From Sorangium cellulosum (lineage in GTDB: Bacteria > Myxococcota_A > Polyangia > Polyangiales > Polyangiaceae), in NCBI RefSeq assembly GCF_004135735.1, contig NZ_CP012670.1, forward strand, positions 4,175,501 through 4,239,500: DNA of 64,000 bases, written 5' to 3'. The position numbers and the translations under genes were made by a program. This document shows, in pieces, positions 35,819 through 44,463 of this stretch. The notes beneath the pieces are model-generated. The model had not been told where the DNA came from. It saw only the letters and a list, made by a program, of their open reading frames with translations, and made no database searches. How positions within the stretch are numbered: position 1 is the first letter of the stretch; every line of letters begins with the position of its first letter.

Positions 35819-38461
35819 GTGCGCGTCATCAAGCCCCAACGCATCTCCATCCTGCAGCGCGTGTTCGAGCTGCGGCAGCAGCGCTACCTGGCGCTCGGCC
35901 TCACGGCGTACGTCCCGCTCGACGCGCCCGAGCTCCCGCTCCCCGAGATCTCGATGTGGCAGGAGATCCCGAGGCAGCTCGGCAAGGACGCCGCGCTCGA
36001 CGAGGGGCTGCCGAAGCCCCGGGGCGAGGTCCTCGCCTTCGGCAAGGCGTTCGCGCCGGGCGGCAAGCCGCGCCCGGCGTTCCGGGCGCGCGTCCAGGTC
36101 GGCCCCGTCGACAAGGCCGTGTACGTCGTCGGCAAGCGGCGCTGGGAGCTCGGCGGGCCGAGCGAGCCCGAGCCGCTCACCGAGCTCCCCCTCGGCTGGG
36201 ACAAGGCGTTCGGCGGGCCGGGCTTCGCCGCGAACCCCGTCGGGACGGGGTTCGCGCCGGCCGAGGAGAACGGCAAGAAGATCCACCTGCTCCCGCAGAT
36301 CGAGCACCCGAAGCACCTCATCACCTCGCCGGGCGACCGGCCGCCCCCCGCGGGGTTCGGCCCCCTCGACCCCACCTGGCCCGAGCGCCAGTCGAAGCTC
36401 GGCACGTACGACGCGGCCTGGCTCGAGAACGACTTCCCCGGCTTCGCCCGCGACCTCGACCCGGAGTACTTCATGGTCGCGCCCCCCGATCAGCGCCTGC
36501 CCGGCTTCTTCCAGGGCGGGGAGCCGATCGCGCTCGAGCACCTCCACCCCGAGCAGGCCACGCTGACGGGCCGCGTGACGGAGCTCGTCGCGCGCTGCTT
36601 CGTGACGCGGGCCTCGCGCGAGGACGCGCTCGAGGAGGTCGCGACCCGGCTCGAGACGCTCGTGCTCCTGCCCAACGTCCGGCGCATGATCGCGATCTTC
36701 CGCGGCACCCTGCGCGTCGAGGAGGACGACGCGCGCGACGTGAAGTGCCTGCTCGCCGCGCTCGAGCGCCGGGGCGCCCCCCGGCCGAAGGAGCACTACG
36801 ACGCCGTCTTCGCCCAGCGCCTCGACAAGAAGAAGGGCCACCTCGTCGCCCTGCGCGACCGCGACCTGCTCCCGGAGCCGGACCCCGACGCCCCCGCGCT
36901 GCCGGACGAGAAGATCGGCGACATGGAAGACCTCCTGCGCCGCGAGGGCGTGCTGGAGCGGAGGTCGCGCGAGCGATCGCAGCGCGAGCTCGACAAGGCC
37001 CGCATGTCCGTGCGGGTGCTCGGGCTCGATCCGGACGAGAAGGGTATCCCGCGGGAGCTGCCGAAGGAGGAGCCGCCGCCGACGCTCGACGAGCTGCCCG
37101 AGTACATGGAGCGCGTCGAGGCCGAGGCCGCCCGCATCGAGGCCGAGGCCAAGGTCAAGCAGGAGGAGGCGCTCGCCGAGGCGCGAAAGAACCTCGCCGA
37201 GCACGGCGTCGACCTCGACGAGGTCATCGAGCGATCGAGGCGCGAGGCGGGCGGGCCGCCCAGGTTCCGCGCGGACGAGCACCTCGCCCGCATGCGGGAG
37301 ACCGCCGAGGCCGGCCGCGCGCTCGGCGCCCCGATGGACGCGCTCGAGGCCCAGATCGAGGATCCGGCCTTCCTCGCCAAGCTGCGCAAGCTCGAGGAGG
37401 CCCAGCTCCACGGCTACCGGCTGGCCGCGCACCACATGGCGCCCGCCGCGATCCCGGACGACGCCGCGCAGCGCGACCTCCGCGCGCGCGTCTCGGCCGC
37501 GCGCGCGTCCGGCGCCCCGATGACCGGCTGGGACCTCACCGGCGCCGACCTCCGCGGGCTCGACCTGTCCGGGGCCGTCCTGCGCGAGGCGCTCCTCGAG
37601 CGCGCGGACCTGCGCGGCTGCGCGCTCGCCGGCGCGGATCTGACGGGCGCGGTGCTGGTGCGCGCCAACCTCGAGGGCGCCCGCCTCGAGGGCGTCTGCC
37701 TCGAGGGCGCGAACCTCGGCGAGGTCGTGGCGCGCGACGCCGACCTCGGGGGCGCCCGCCTCGCCCGGGCGATCCTGCAGCGCGGCGAGCTCGCGGGCGC
37801 GCGCTTCGCCCGCGCCGACCTGCGCGGCGCCGACCTGTTCGAGGCGCGCCTCCCGCGCGGCGATCTCGCGGACGCCCTCGCGGACGAGGTCCTCTTCTAC
37901 GAGTGCGACCTCGAGGGGGCGCGCCTCGATCGCGCGAGCCTGCGCAAGGCGACGTTCTTCCGGTGCCGCATGGCCGGCGCGAGCCTCGCGGACGCCGTGC
38001 TGGAGGGCGCGGCGCTCGTCGAGGCGGACGCCGAGGGCGCCTCTTTCCGGGGCGCCCGCGCGAACAACCTGCGCCTCGTCCAGGCGTGCCGGCTCGGCAA
38101 GGCCGACTTCTCGGGCGCGGAGCTCGCGCTCGCGACGCTGCGCGGCGCCTCGATGCGCGGCGCCGGGCTGACCCGCGTCCGGGCCGACGGCTGCGACCTC
38201 AGCGAGTCGGACCTCACGGGGGCGCGCCTCGATCGCGCGAGCCTCCAGGGCGCGCGGCTGATGCGCACGGATCTCGGCGACGCCGAGCTGCCCGACGCGA
38301 ACCTGATGGAGGCGATGCTGCAAGGCGCGAGGGTGCACGGCGCCTCGTTCCTCCGGGCCAACCTGTTCCGCGCGAACCTGACGGGCGCCGAGGGCGACGC
38401 GCGCACGAGCTTCAAGGACGCCCACGTCGTCCGGACCCTGTTCCCGAGGCGAAAGCGATGA
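35819..38461 (+). CDS. Second DUF2169-pentapeptide repeat fusion protein
   Basis: An 880-residue protein from a GTG. Residues 1-320 are DUF2169 (LPLGWDKAFGGPGFAANPVG, YFMVAPPDQRLPGFFQGGEPI, LEHLHPEQATLTGRV). Residues 330-470 are highly charged helices likely to form a coiled coil (EYMERVEAEAARIEAEAKVK...). From about 550 to 870 are pentapeptide repeats (ADLRGLDLSGAVLREALLER...). It differs from the first fusion in having a coiled-coil spacer instead of a Pro/Ala linker, so the two are not recent duplicates. Its stop overlaps the start of the next pentapeptide gene (ATGA). Proposed role: adaptor for the PAAR-like DUF4150 protein or its cargo. Confidence 0.85.
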   Translation: MRVIKPQRISILQRVFELRQQRYLALGLTAYVPLDAPELPLPEISMWQEIPRQLGKDAALDEGLPKPRGEVLAFGKAFAPGGKPRPAFRARVQVGPVDKAVYVVGKRRWELGGPSEPEPLTELPLGWDKAFGGPGFAANPVGTGFAPAEENGKKIHLLPQIEHPKHLITSPGDRPPPAGFGPLDPTWPERQSKLGTYDAAWLENDFPGFARDLDPEYFMVAPPDQRLPGFFQGGEPIALEHLHPEQATLTGRVTELVARCFVTRASREDALEEVATRLETLVLLPNVRRMIAIFRGTLRVEEDDARDVKCLLAALERRGAPRPKEHYDAVFAQRLDKKKGHLVALRDRDLLPEPDPDAPALPDEKIGDMEDLLRREGVLERRSRERSQRELDKARMSVRVLGLDPDEKGIPRELPKEEPPPTLDELPEYMERVEAEAARIEAEAKVKQEEALAEARKNLAEHGVDLDEVIERSRREAGGPPRFRADEHLARMRETAEAGRALGAPMDALEAQIEDPAFLAKLRKLEEAQLHGYRLAAHHMAPAAIPDDAAQRDLRARVSAARASGAPMTGWDLTGADLRGLDLSGAVLREALLERADLRGCALAGADLTGAVLVRANLEGARLEGVCLEGANLGEVVARDADLGGARLARAILQRGELAGARFARADLRGADLFEARLPRGDLADALADEVLFYECDLEGARLDRASLRKATFFRCRMAGASLADAVLEGAALVEADAEGASFRGARANNLRLVQACRLGKADFSGAELALATLRGASMRGAGLTRVRADGCDLSESDLTGARLDRASLQGARLMRTDLGDAELPDANLMEAMLQGARVHGASFLRANLFRANLTGAEGDARTSFKDAHVVRTLFPRRKR

Positions 38462-39507
38462 CCAAGGACGATCTGCTCGCGCGCATCGCGAGCGCGGAGC
38501 CCGTGGCCGACGAGGACCTCGCGGGCGCGGACCTCTCGGGCGCGGACCTCTCGGGCGCGGTGCTCGAGCGCGTCTCGTTCCGGGGGGCCGACCTGACCTC
38601 CGCGAAGCTCCACGAGTCCGTCTTCTCGGACTGTCATTTCGAGGGGGCGCGGCTCGGGGGCGCGCGCCTCCGCCACGGGGTGTGGGACCGGTGCACGTTC
38701 CTCGCGGCCGACCTGCGCGACGCCGATCTGATCGGCGCGAGCCTGGTCGAGTGCGACCTGTCGCGCGCCTCGCTCGACGGCGCCGACCTGACCATCGCGA
38801 GCCTGGTCAAGCCGCGCCTCGAGGAGGCGAGCCTGTCGCGGGCGAACCTCGACCGCGCCGCGGTCGTCGACGCCGAGCTCGCCCGGGCGAGCTTCGAGGG
38901 CGCGACCCTGCTCCAGACCGTGCTCCTCAAGGCCGATCTGTCGACCGTGACCCTGCGCGGCGCGCGCCTCGAGCGGGCGATGCTGATCGGGGGCAAGCTC
39001 GTCGGCCAGGATCTCTCGGGCATGGATCTCACGCTCGCGCAGCTCATGGAGGTCGACCTCACCGGCTGCGACCTCCGCGGCGCGCGGCTGGTGCAGACGA
39101 ACTTCAAGGGGGCCACCCTCGCCGGCGCGAAGCTCGACGAGGCGAACCTCGAGCGGGCCCTGCTCGCCGAGGCCTGCCTGTCGAGCGCGACGCTCCGGAA
39201 GGCGAAGGTCGACCAGGCGCTCTTCGTCAAGGCGCGGCTCGACGGCGCGAGCCTCGAGGGCGCGAGCGCGTACCAGGCCATCTTCAAGGGCGCGAGCTGC
39301 CTCGGCGCGACGTTCGCCGGCGCCGATCTGACGTACGCCGACTTCTCGTACGCGGACCTCGCGAACGCCGATTTCTCGCACTGCAAGCTGTTCCGCGCGC
39401 GCTTCCACAGGACGCGCGAGCAGGACACGCGATTCTCGAGCCGGTCCGCGGCGCTCGGCGACGACGAGGAGCTGAGCGAGGCGGAGCGGCGCTCGGAGAG
39501 CCGGTAG
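38458..39507 (+). CDS. Pentapeptide-repeat protein
   Basis: A 349-residue protein. After a short helix (TKDDLLARIASAEPVADEDL) nearly the entire chain is pentapeptide repeats (LAGADLSGADLSGAVLERVSF...), predicted to fold as a continuous right-handed quadrilateral beta-helix of roughly 60 units. The end (FRARFHRTREQDTRFSSRSAALGDDEELSEAERRSE) is charged and unstructured. No toxin motif. Such helices mimic DNA in MfpA/Qnr, or act as structural rods; here the gene is embedded in and translationally coupled to a T6SS spike operon. That makes cargo, scaffold or adaptor equally possible. Confidence 0.88.
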   Translation: MTKDDLLARIASAEPVADEDLAGADLSGADLSGAVLERVSFRGADLTSAKLHESVFSDCHFEGARLGGARLRHGVWDRCTFLAADLRDADLIGASLVECDLSRASLDGADLTIASLVKPRLEEASLSRANLDRAAVVDAELARASFEGATLLQTVLLKADLSTVTLRGARLERAMLIGGKLVGQDLSGMDLTLAQLMEVDLTGCDLRGARLVQTNFKGATLAGAKLDEANLERALLAEACLSSATLRKAKVDQALFVKARLDGASLEGASAYQAIFKGASCLGATFAGADLTYADFSYADLANADFSHCKLFRARFHRTREQDTRFSSRSAALGDDEELSEAERRSESR

Positions 39508-39526
39508 GGTCAGCACGGAGGGTACG

Positions 39527-40171
39527 ATGAGGGACAATCTGGCAAGGAAGCTCGCGTGGCCTCTGCAAGAGGCCGCGACCGTGGTGGGCGTCTCGGGTCG
39601 CGGCCTGCGCGTCAGGTCGAGCTCGGGCGAGTTCGAGGTGCGGCGCGCGGCGAGCTGCCTCCTCGAGCCCGCCCTCGGCGACGAGGTGCTCGTCGCGCAC
39701 CACGACCGCGGCTCGCACGTCCTCGCGGTGCTGGAGCGCGACGACGAGGCGCCGGCGCGCCTCTCGGCCGAGGGCGACCTCGAGATCGCCGCCGCGTCGG
39801 GCAAGGTCTCGGTGAGCGGGCGCGACGGCGTCGACGTGCTCACGCCCGGCGAGGCCACGATCGCGGCGGGCTCGGCGCGCCTGTCGGCCGGGCGCGCCGA
39901 CGCGGTGGTCGGGGTCCTGAGCCTCCTCGGCGACAGCCTCACCGCGAGGGTCGACCGCATGAAGACCGTGGCGCAGTCGGTGGAGACGGTCGCCGAGCGC
40001 CTGGTGCAGCGGCTCGACCGGGCCTACCGCTTCATCGCGCGGTCCGAGGTGGTGCGCGCCGAGTACCTCGAGATCGAGGCGCGCGCGGCGTACCACGTCA
40101 AGGCCGAGACGACGCTCGTGAACAGCGGCGGGCTCACGAAGATCGACGGCTCCCAGATCCACCTTGGTTGA
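39527..40171 (+). CDS. DUF3540-domain protein
   Basis: A 214-residue protein matching DUF3540, a family found almost only next to DUF2169 and DUF4150 in T6SS loci. An N-terminal OB-like part (VRSSSGEFEVRRAASCLLEPALGDEVLV) leads into a beta-helix-like repeat stretch (GDLEIAAASGKVSVSGRDGVDVLTPGEATIAAGSARL, quoted in part), similar to the VgrG needle. Helices follow (VDRMKTVAQSVETVAERLVQRLDRAYRF), then a final strand. It may be a minor spike or collar component. The ATG follows GGAGGGTACG. Confidence 0.85.
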   Translation: MRDNLARKLAWPLQEAATVVGVSGRGLRVRSSSGEFEVRRAASCLLEPALGDEVLVAHHDRGSHVLAVLERDDEAPARLSAEGDLEIAAASGKVSVSGRDGVDVLTPGEATIAAGSARLSAGRADAVVGVLSLLGDSLTARVDRMKTVAQSVETVAERLVQRLDRAYRFIARSEVVRAEYLEIEARAAYHVKAETTLVNSGGLTKIDGSQIHLG

Positions 40172-40180
40172 GAGGACGAG

Positions 40181-40573
40181 ATGTTCGCCAACACGCAGAT
40201 GATGGGCATGTCCCTCGGCGCCCCCGACGTGTGCCTCACGCCGATGCCCGCGCCGACCCCGATCCCGTACCCGAACATCGCGATGCAGCCGATGGGCATC
40301 CCGGCCGCGTACAACGTGCTGTTCATGTGCACGCCGGCGCACAACATGGCGACGACCGTGCCGCTCACGAACGGCGACAACCCGGGCGTCGCGCTCGGGG
40401 TCGCCTCGGGCATGGTGATGGGCCCGTCGCGCCACGTCACGGCGTCGTTCACCGTGCTCGCCGGCGGCATCCCGGCCACGCGCCTGACGAGCATGACGAT
40501 CACGAACTCCACGAACTGCCCGGCCGTGTCGATCGTCCCGAGCCAGGTCAAGGTGCTGCTCCTGGCGCCGTGA
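40181..40573 (+). CDS. PAAR-like DUF4150 protein (T6SS spike tip)
   Basis: A 130-residue protein with the DUF4150 pattern: MFANTQMMGMSLGAPDVCLTP, IPYPNIAMQPMG, VLFMCTPAHNMATTVPLTNGDN, and a repeated TSMTITNSTNCP. Short glycine-turn strands fit a PAAR-like cone that caps VgrG. Length is that of a stand-alone domain, with no C-terminal toxin, unlike Tde2. It lies 9 bp after the DUF3540 gene, and its stop overlaps the next start (GTGA). Confidence 0.88.
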   Translation: MFANTQMMGMSLGAPDVCLTPMPAPTPIPYPNIAMQPMGIPAAYNVLFMCTPAHNMATTVPLTNGDNPGVALGVASGMVMGPSRHVTASFTVLAGGIPATRLTSMTITNSTNCPAVSIVPSQVKVLLLAP

Positions 40574-41019
40574 GGGACCACAGCAAGAACCGCCTGGCGC
40601 TCATCACGGGCCGCTACGCGGCGCGGCAGCAGGAGAAGGCCGCGGGCGACCGGCGGGCGTTCGACGACGCCTTCCGCGCGGTGCGCGGGGAGGTGATCCT
40701 GCCCGTGCTCGGGGAGATCGCCGCCGAGCTCCGGTCCGCCGGCCACGCCCCGCGCATCGCGCTCGACGAGGCGCCCGAGACGCCGAGCGTCGCGCTGGCC
40801 CTCGGGATCCGGGGCGTCACCGCCGCGCCGGGGACGGACCTCATCGCCTTCTCGGTCATCCAGCGGCGCGAGGCGCCGGAGATCCTCGCCTACCTGGTGG
40901 TGAAGCCGCCGCCGATGGATCTCCTGCGCTTCGCGAGCCCCGCCGACATCACCGCTTACCAGGTGGAGCAGCTCGTGGTCGACGCGATCGAGCACATCTT
41001 CGCGTGCCGTTCCATCTGA
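40570..41019 (+). CDS. Hypothetical protein closing the T6SS island
   Basis: A 149-residue protein from a GTG overlapping the stop of the DUF4150 gene. It starts with charged helices (NRLALITGRYAARQQEKAAGDRRAFDDAFRAVRGEV), followed by an alpha/beta part (ILPVLGEIAAELRSAGH, DLIAFSVIQRREAPEILAYLVVKPPPMDLLRF). A final helix follows (ITAYQVEQLVVDAIEHIFAC). No signal peptide or membrane helix. No toxin motif that I recognise. Position and coupling imply a function with the spike tip, such as a small effector, chaperone or immunity protein. Confidence 0.68.
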   Translation: MRDHSKNRLALITGRYAARQQEKAAGDRRAFDDAFRAVRGEVILPVLGEIAAELRSAGHAPRIALDEAPETPSVALALGIRGVTAAPGTDLIAFSVIQRREAPEILAYLVVKPPPMDLLRFASPADITAYQVEQLVVDAIEHIFACRSI

Positions 41020-41104
41020 CGGCGCCGGCGTCGATCCGCGCGCCGCTCGGCCCGGGCCCCGGGCGCGCGCCGATCGATCTGGGCCCTGGGCTCCGGGCGC
41101 GCGG

Positions 41105-42409
41105 TCACGGCGCCGCGGCGGGGGGCGCGGAGGGCTTGCGGGTCAGGTAGAAGAAGTCGCGCCTGGAGCGCTTGCGGATGTACTCGTCCTCGGAGAACTC
41201 GAACCCGCTCGCCAGCGCGATCGCCTTCAGGGCGCCGTCCTCGCCCGGCTCGTAGAGCAGGAACTTCGGGTAGGACCAGTTCACGTCGAGCTGCGCCACG
41301 TCCCAGGCGCCGGCGTGGCGCAGCCCGAGCGCGATCGCCGTCGCCGTCGTGTGGTTGCTGATGGCGACGAAGAGGACCTTGCCGTCGCGGTCCATGCCCA
41401 CCGCGGACCTGCGGATGACCGTGTTGCCGTCGAGCGTGGCGCCCCAGTTGCGGACGTTGGGCGCGCGGAGCGCCGGGTGGAGCTCGCCGCCGACGGCCAT
41501 GCAGCTCGGCGCCTGCCGCCACCACCGCATGCCGGCCTCGTCGGCCGCGAGCGCGGTCCACGGCGCGATCCGCACCCGGTCGTCGCGGTAGAGCGCCACG
41601 GTGCAGCCCTTGTCCCTGGGGGGCACCACCGTCACGTCGTCGAGCCGCATCCCCCACTGGCCGTGCTCGGTCATGAAGCCGCCGTTGAACGCCGCGAGCA
41701 GGTGCTCGTGGTGCGCCTCGGGGATCTTCGCGGGCCGCGCGATGGCCTCGCCCTCCTTGGTGGTCGCCGCGGGCTCCCGCGAGCCGGCCATGAGGTGGAG
41801 GTCGACCCTCGAGAGATCCACGGCCACCACGAACAGCTCCGCCCAGGAGCGGCTCGGATCCGGGTGGAGCAGCGTCTTGTACAGGCGCGGCGGCTCGTCG
41901 GGGCGCGCGTGATCGACGATGGGCACCCACCGCCCATCGCCGGGGGCCGACCAGGCCTCGTGGGAGGGGCCGACGTCCTTCGGGCGGAACAGCGCCGGCA
42001 CCACCCCCGCGGAGGCGCGCGCGGTCGGGGCGCTGAGCGCGACCGCCGCGGTGAGCGAGGCCGCCGGCGCGGCCGGCGCCGGCGCCTCCTCCGGCACCTC
42101 CCAGTACGTCTTCGGCGGCTCGTTGCCGCGGAAGAGGCGGAGGATGCGATCCTCGACCGCGTAGGCGGTCTCCTCGAGCGCGGTGACGTTCTCGGTCCCG
42201 ATCACCGCGCGCAGCCCGCCCGCGACGAGCGGGCCCATCCACGGGATGCGGTGCACCGCGATCCACAGCCCCGCGCCGGCGAGCGCCGACACGCCGACGG
42301 CGCCGAGGATCCACCGCCGGCGTCGCGCGCGCGGCGGCCGCGTTCCGGGGTGCTGCTGAGCGGGGGGCGCGGCGGGCGCCGGCGGCGTCGAGGCTTCGGG
42401 TTCGGCCAT
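41105..42409 (-). CDS. Phosphodiester glycosidase (NAGPA)-like membrane protein
   Basis: A 434-residue protein. A Pro/Ala cytoplasmic start, a transmembrane helix (RWILGAVGVSALAGAGLWIAV) and a linker precede a domain with LLAAFNGGFMTEHGQWGMRLDDV and ALYRDDRVRIAPW. A later part has SCMAVGGELHPALRAP, VGMDRDGKVLFVAISNHTT and QLDVNWSYPKFLLYEPGED. These fit the NAGPA/DUF2233 phosphodiester-glycosidase family. It probably faces the periplasm; substrate unknown. The ATG at 42409 gives the usual N-terminus. Convergent with the T6SS island and divergent from the helicase gene. Confidence 0.83.
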   Translation of the reverse strand: MAEPEASTPPAPAAPPAQQHPGTRPPRARRRRWILGAVGVSALAGAGLWIAVHRIPWMGPLVAGGLRAVIGTENVTALEETAYAVEDRILRLFRGNEPPKTYWEVPEEAPAPAAPAASLTAAVALSAPTARASAGVVPALFRPKDVGPSHEAWSAPGDGRWVPIVDHARPDEPPRLYKTLLHPDPSRSWAELFVVAVDLSRVDLHLMAGSREPAATTKEGEAIARPAKIPEAHHEHLLAAFNGGFMTEHGQWGMRLDDVTVVPPRDKGCTVALYRDDRVRIAPWTALAADEAGMRWWRQAPSCMAVGGELHPALRAPNVRNWGATLDGNTVIRRSAVGMDRDGKVLFVAISNHTTATAIALGLRHAGAWDVAQLDVNWSYPKFLLYEPGEDGALKAIALASGFEFSEDEYIRKRSRRDFFYLTRKPSAPPAAAP

Positions 42410-42729
42410 GATGCGGAAGGGGCGGCGAGGCGCGGGCGAGGGTGTAGCACGGGGCGGCGAGCGCACGGAAATCCGCGGCGAGCGCGCCGCGTCGCCGGAG
42501 ATCGCCGTCGCGCCTCGACTTTTACATGACCGCACACTAGAGTGGCTGCCTCTCGGACTGACCTGGCACGGCCCGCGGTGCTCGGTCGCTGTCGATGTGG
42601 TCTGGCGGCCTTCTCGTCGAAGGAGGCGCCGGGCGACAGCTCTCTGTCACCGGCCCCTCGGCGTTTCGAGGGCGCGGTGCCGCGGCGCTTTTGGCCCTGC
42701 TCAGGAGGGGCTCTCGGAGCCCGACGTCC
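42410..42729. other. Divergent intergenic region
   Basis: 320 bp between the NAGPA-like gene and the DEAD-box helicase gene. An open frame runs into the helicase gene from 42595, but residues before the ATG at 42730 do not resemble helicase N-termini. No promoter boxes could be placed with confidence. Confidence 0.35.
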
Positions 42730-44160
42730 ATGCAATTTACCGATCTCGATCTGATTGAACCGTTGCTCCGCGCCATCGCCGCCGAGGGGTACAGCGCCCC
42801 GACGCCCATCCAGGCGCAGGCGATCCCCCCCATCCTCGCGGGCAACGACGTCCTCGGCTGCGCCCAGACGGGCACCGGAAAGACCGCGGCGTTCGCGCTG
42901 CCGATCCTGCAGCGCCTCGCGCAGGGCGTCGCGCCGAGCCCGCGCGCGCTCCGCGTGCTGGTGCTCACCCCGACGCGCGAGCTCGCGGCGCAGGTCGGCG
43001 AGAGCTTCGAGACGTACGGCAGGAACCTCGGCCTGCGGAGCGCGGTCGTCTTCGGCGGGGTCGGGCAGCGCCCCCAGATGGAGGCGCTGCGCCGCGGCGT
43101 CGACGTCCTCGTGGCGACGCCGGGCCGGCTGCTCGACCTCTGCGCGCAGGGCCTCTCCCCGTTCGGGCGCCTCGAGACGCTCGTGCTCGACGAGGCGGAC
43201 CGGATGCTCGACATGGGGTTCATCCACGACATCCGGCGCGTCCTCGCGATGCTGCCCGAGCGCCGGCAGACGCTCCTCTTCTCGGCCACGATGCCGCCGG
43301 ACATCCAGAAGCTCGCGAGCAGCATCCTGCGCCGCCCGGTGCGGGTCGAGGTCGCGCGGGTCGCCACGACGGCCGAGAACATCGACCAGCGGGTGGTCTT
43401 CGTCGAGCGGTCCGACAAGCGCGCGATGCTGGAGCACGTCCTCAAGGATCCGGGCCTGCGCCGGGCGATCGTGTTCACCCGGACCAAGCACGGCGCCAAC
43501 CGCGTCGTCCAGCAGCTCGGCCGCGCGCGCATCGAGGCCGTCGCCATCCACGGGAACAAGTCCCAGGGGGCGCGCGAGCGGGCGCTCGCGAGCTTCAAGC
43601 AGGGGACGACGAGCGTGCTCGTGGCGACCGACATCGCCGCGCGCGGCATCGACATCGAGGACATCTCGCACGTGATCAACTACGACCTCCCCAACATCCC
43701 GGAGAGCTACGTGCACCGCATCGGCCGCACGGCGCGCGCCGGGGCGTCCGGGGTGGCGCTCTCGTTCTGCGACAGCGAGGAGCGGGCCTATCTCGCCGAC
43801 ATCGAGCGCCTCATCCAGAAGCGCCTCCCGGTCCTGACTGCCCCTGGATTCACCAGCTCCCCGGCCGACCCCGGGCCGGCGCCGCAGGCGCAGGCGCGGC
43901 CGCCAATGCAGCCGCAGGGGCAGGGAAGACCGCAGGGCCCGGGGCGGCCGCACGGGCAGGGAAGACCGCAGGGCCCGGGGCGGCCGCACGGGCAGGGAAG
44001 ACCGCAGGGCCCGGGGCGACCGCAAGGGCAGGGAAGGCCGCAGGCGCAGGGAAGGCCGCAGGGCCCGGGGCGGCCGCAGGAGCAGGCGCAGTCCCGGTCA
44101 TCGATGCAGGCGCGGCCGCCGATGCAGGCGTCGCCCGGCGCGCCCCGCGTGAGCCGCTAG
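42730..44160 (+). CDS. rhlE: DEAD-box ATP-dependent RNA helicase (RhlE-like)
   Basis: A 476-residue protein with every core motif: Q motif (FTDLDLIEPLLRAIAAEGYSAPTPIQ), Walker A AQTGTGKT, PTRELA, TPGR, Walker B DEAD (VLDEADRMLDMGF), SAT, and the RecA2 motifs VFTRTKHGA, ATDIAARGIDI and HRIGRTARAG. It should unwind RNA duplexes in ribosome assembly, decay or cold adaptation. The C-terminal 100 residues are a Gln/Gly/Arg/Pro repeat tail (GRPQGPGRPHGQ) typical of RNA-binding extensions in this family. The upstream frame is non-homologous, so the ATG at 42730 was chosen. Confidence 0.92.
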   Translation: MQFTDLDLIEPLLRAIAAEGYSAPTPIQAQAIPPILAGNDVLGCAQTGTGKTAAFALPILQRLAQGVAPSPRALRVLVLTPTRELAAQVGESFETYGRNLGLRSAVVFGGVGQRPQMEALRRGVDVLVATPGRLLDLCAQGLSPFGRLETLVLDEADRMLDMGFIHDIRRVLAMLPERRQTLLFSATMPPDIQKLASSILRRPVRVEVARVATTAENIDQRVVFVERSDKRAMLEHVLKDPGLRRAIVFTRTKHGANRVVQQLGRARIEAVAIHGNKSQGARERALASFKQGTTSVLVATDIAARGIDIEDISHVINYDLPNIPESYVHRIGRTARAGASGVALSFCDSEERAYLADIERLIQKRLPVLTAPGFTSSPADPGPAPQAQARPPMQPQGQGRPQGPGRPHGQGRPQGPGRPHGQGRPQGPGRPQGQGRPQAQGRPQGPGRPQEQAQSRSSMQARPPMQASPGAPRVSR

Positions 44161-44212
44161 CCGCCGCCCGGCGCGCCTCGCGGGAGCCGGGAGCTGCTGC
44201 TGCCCGGCGCGC

Positions 44213-44382
44213 CCTCGTGGGAACCGGTGGCCGTCGCCTGACGTGCCCTCGTGGGAACCGGTGGCCGTCGCCTGACGTGCCCTCGTGGGAACCGGTGGCC
44301 GTCACCTGACGTGCCCTCGTGGGAACCGGTGGCCGTCACCTGACGCGCCCTCGTGGGAACCGGTGGCCGTCACCTGACGCGC
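44213..44382. repeat. 34-bp tandem repeat, 5 copies
   Basis: Five contiguous copies of a unit starting cctcgtgggaaccggtggcc and ending ctgacgYgc, differing at two positions (gtcRcc, gacgYgc). They fill the space between the helicase stop and the M23 gene. No spacers, so not CRISPR. The unit is not a multiple of three. It contains the palindrome ACCGGT. Confidence 0.93.
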
Positions 44383-44463
44383 CCCGTTCGCATCGACGGA
44401 TGCCAGTATTACGTGCACCAACAAACGTTCGTCGCGGTGCATGAACTCTGGCACGATCGCGCC

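Noticed and set aside
42541..42729. Sigma54 promoter before the helicase (TGGCAC near 42564)
   Set aside because: The downstream GC element does not match TTGC at the needed spacing.
44213..44382. CRISPR array
   Set aside because: Units are contiguous with no variable spacers and there are no cas genes.
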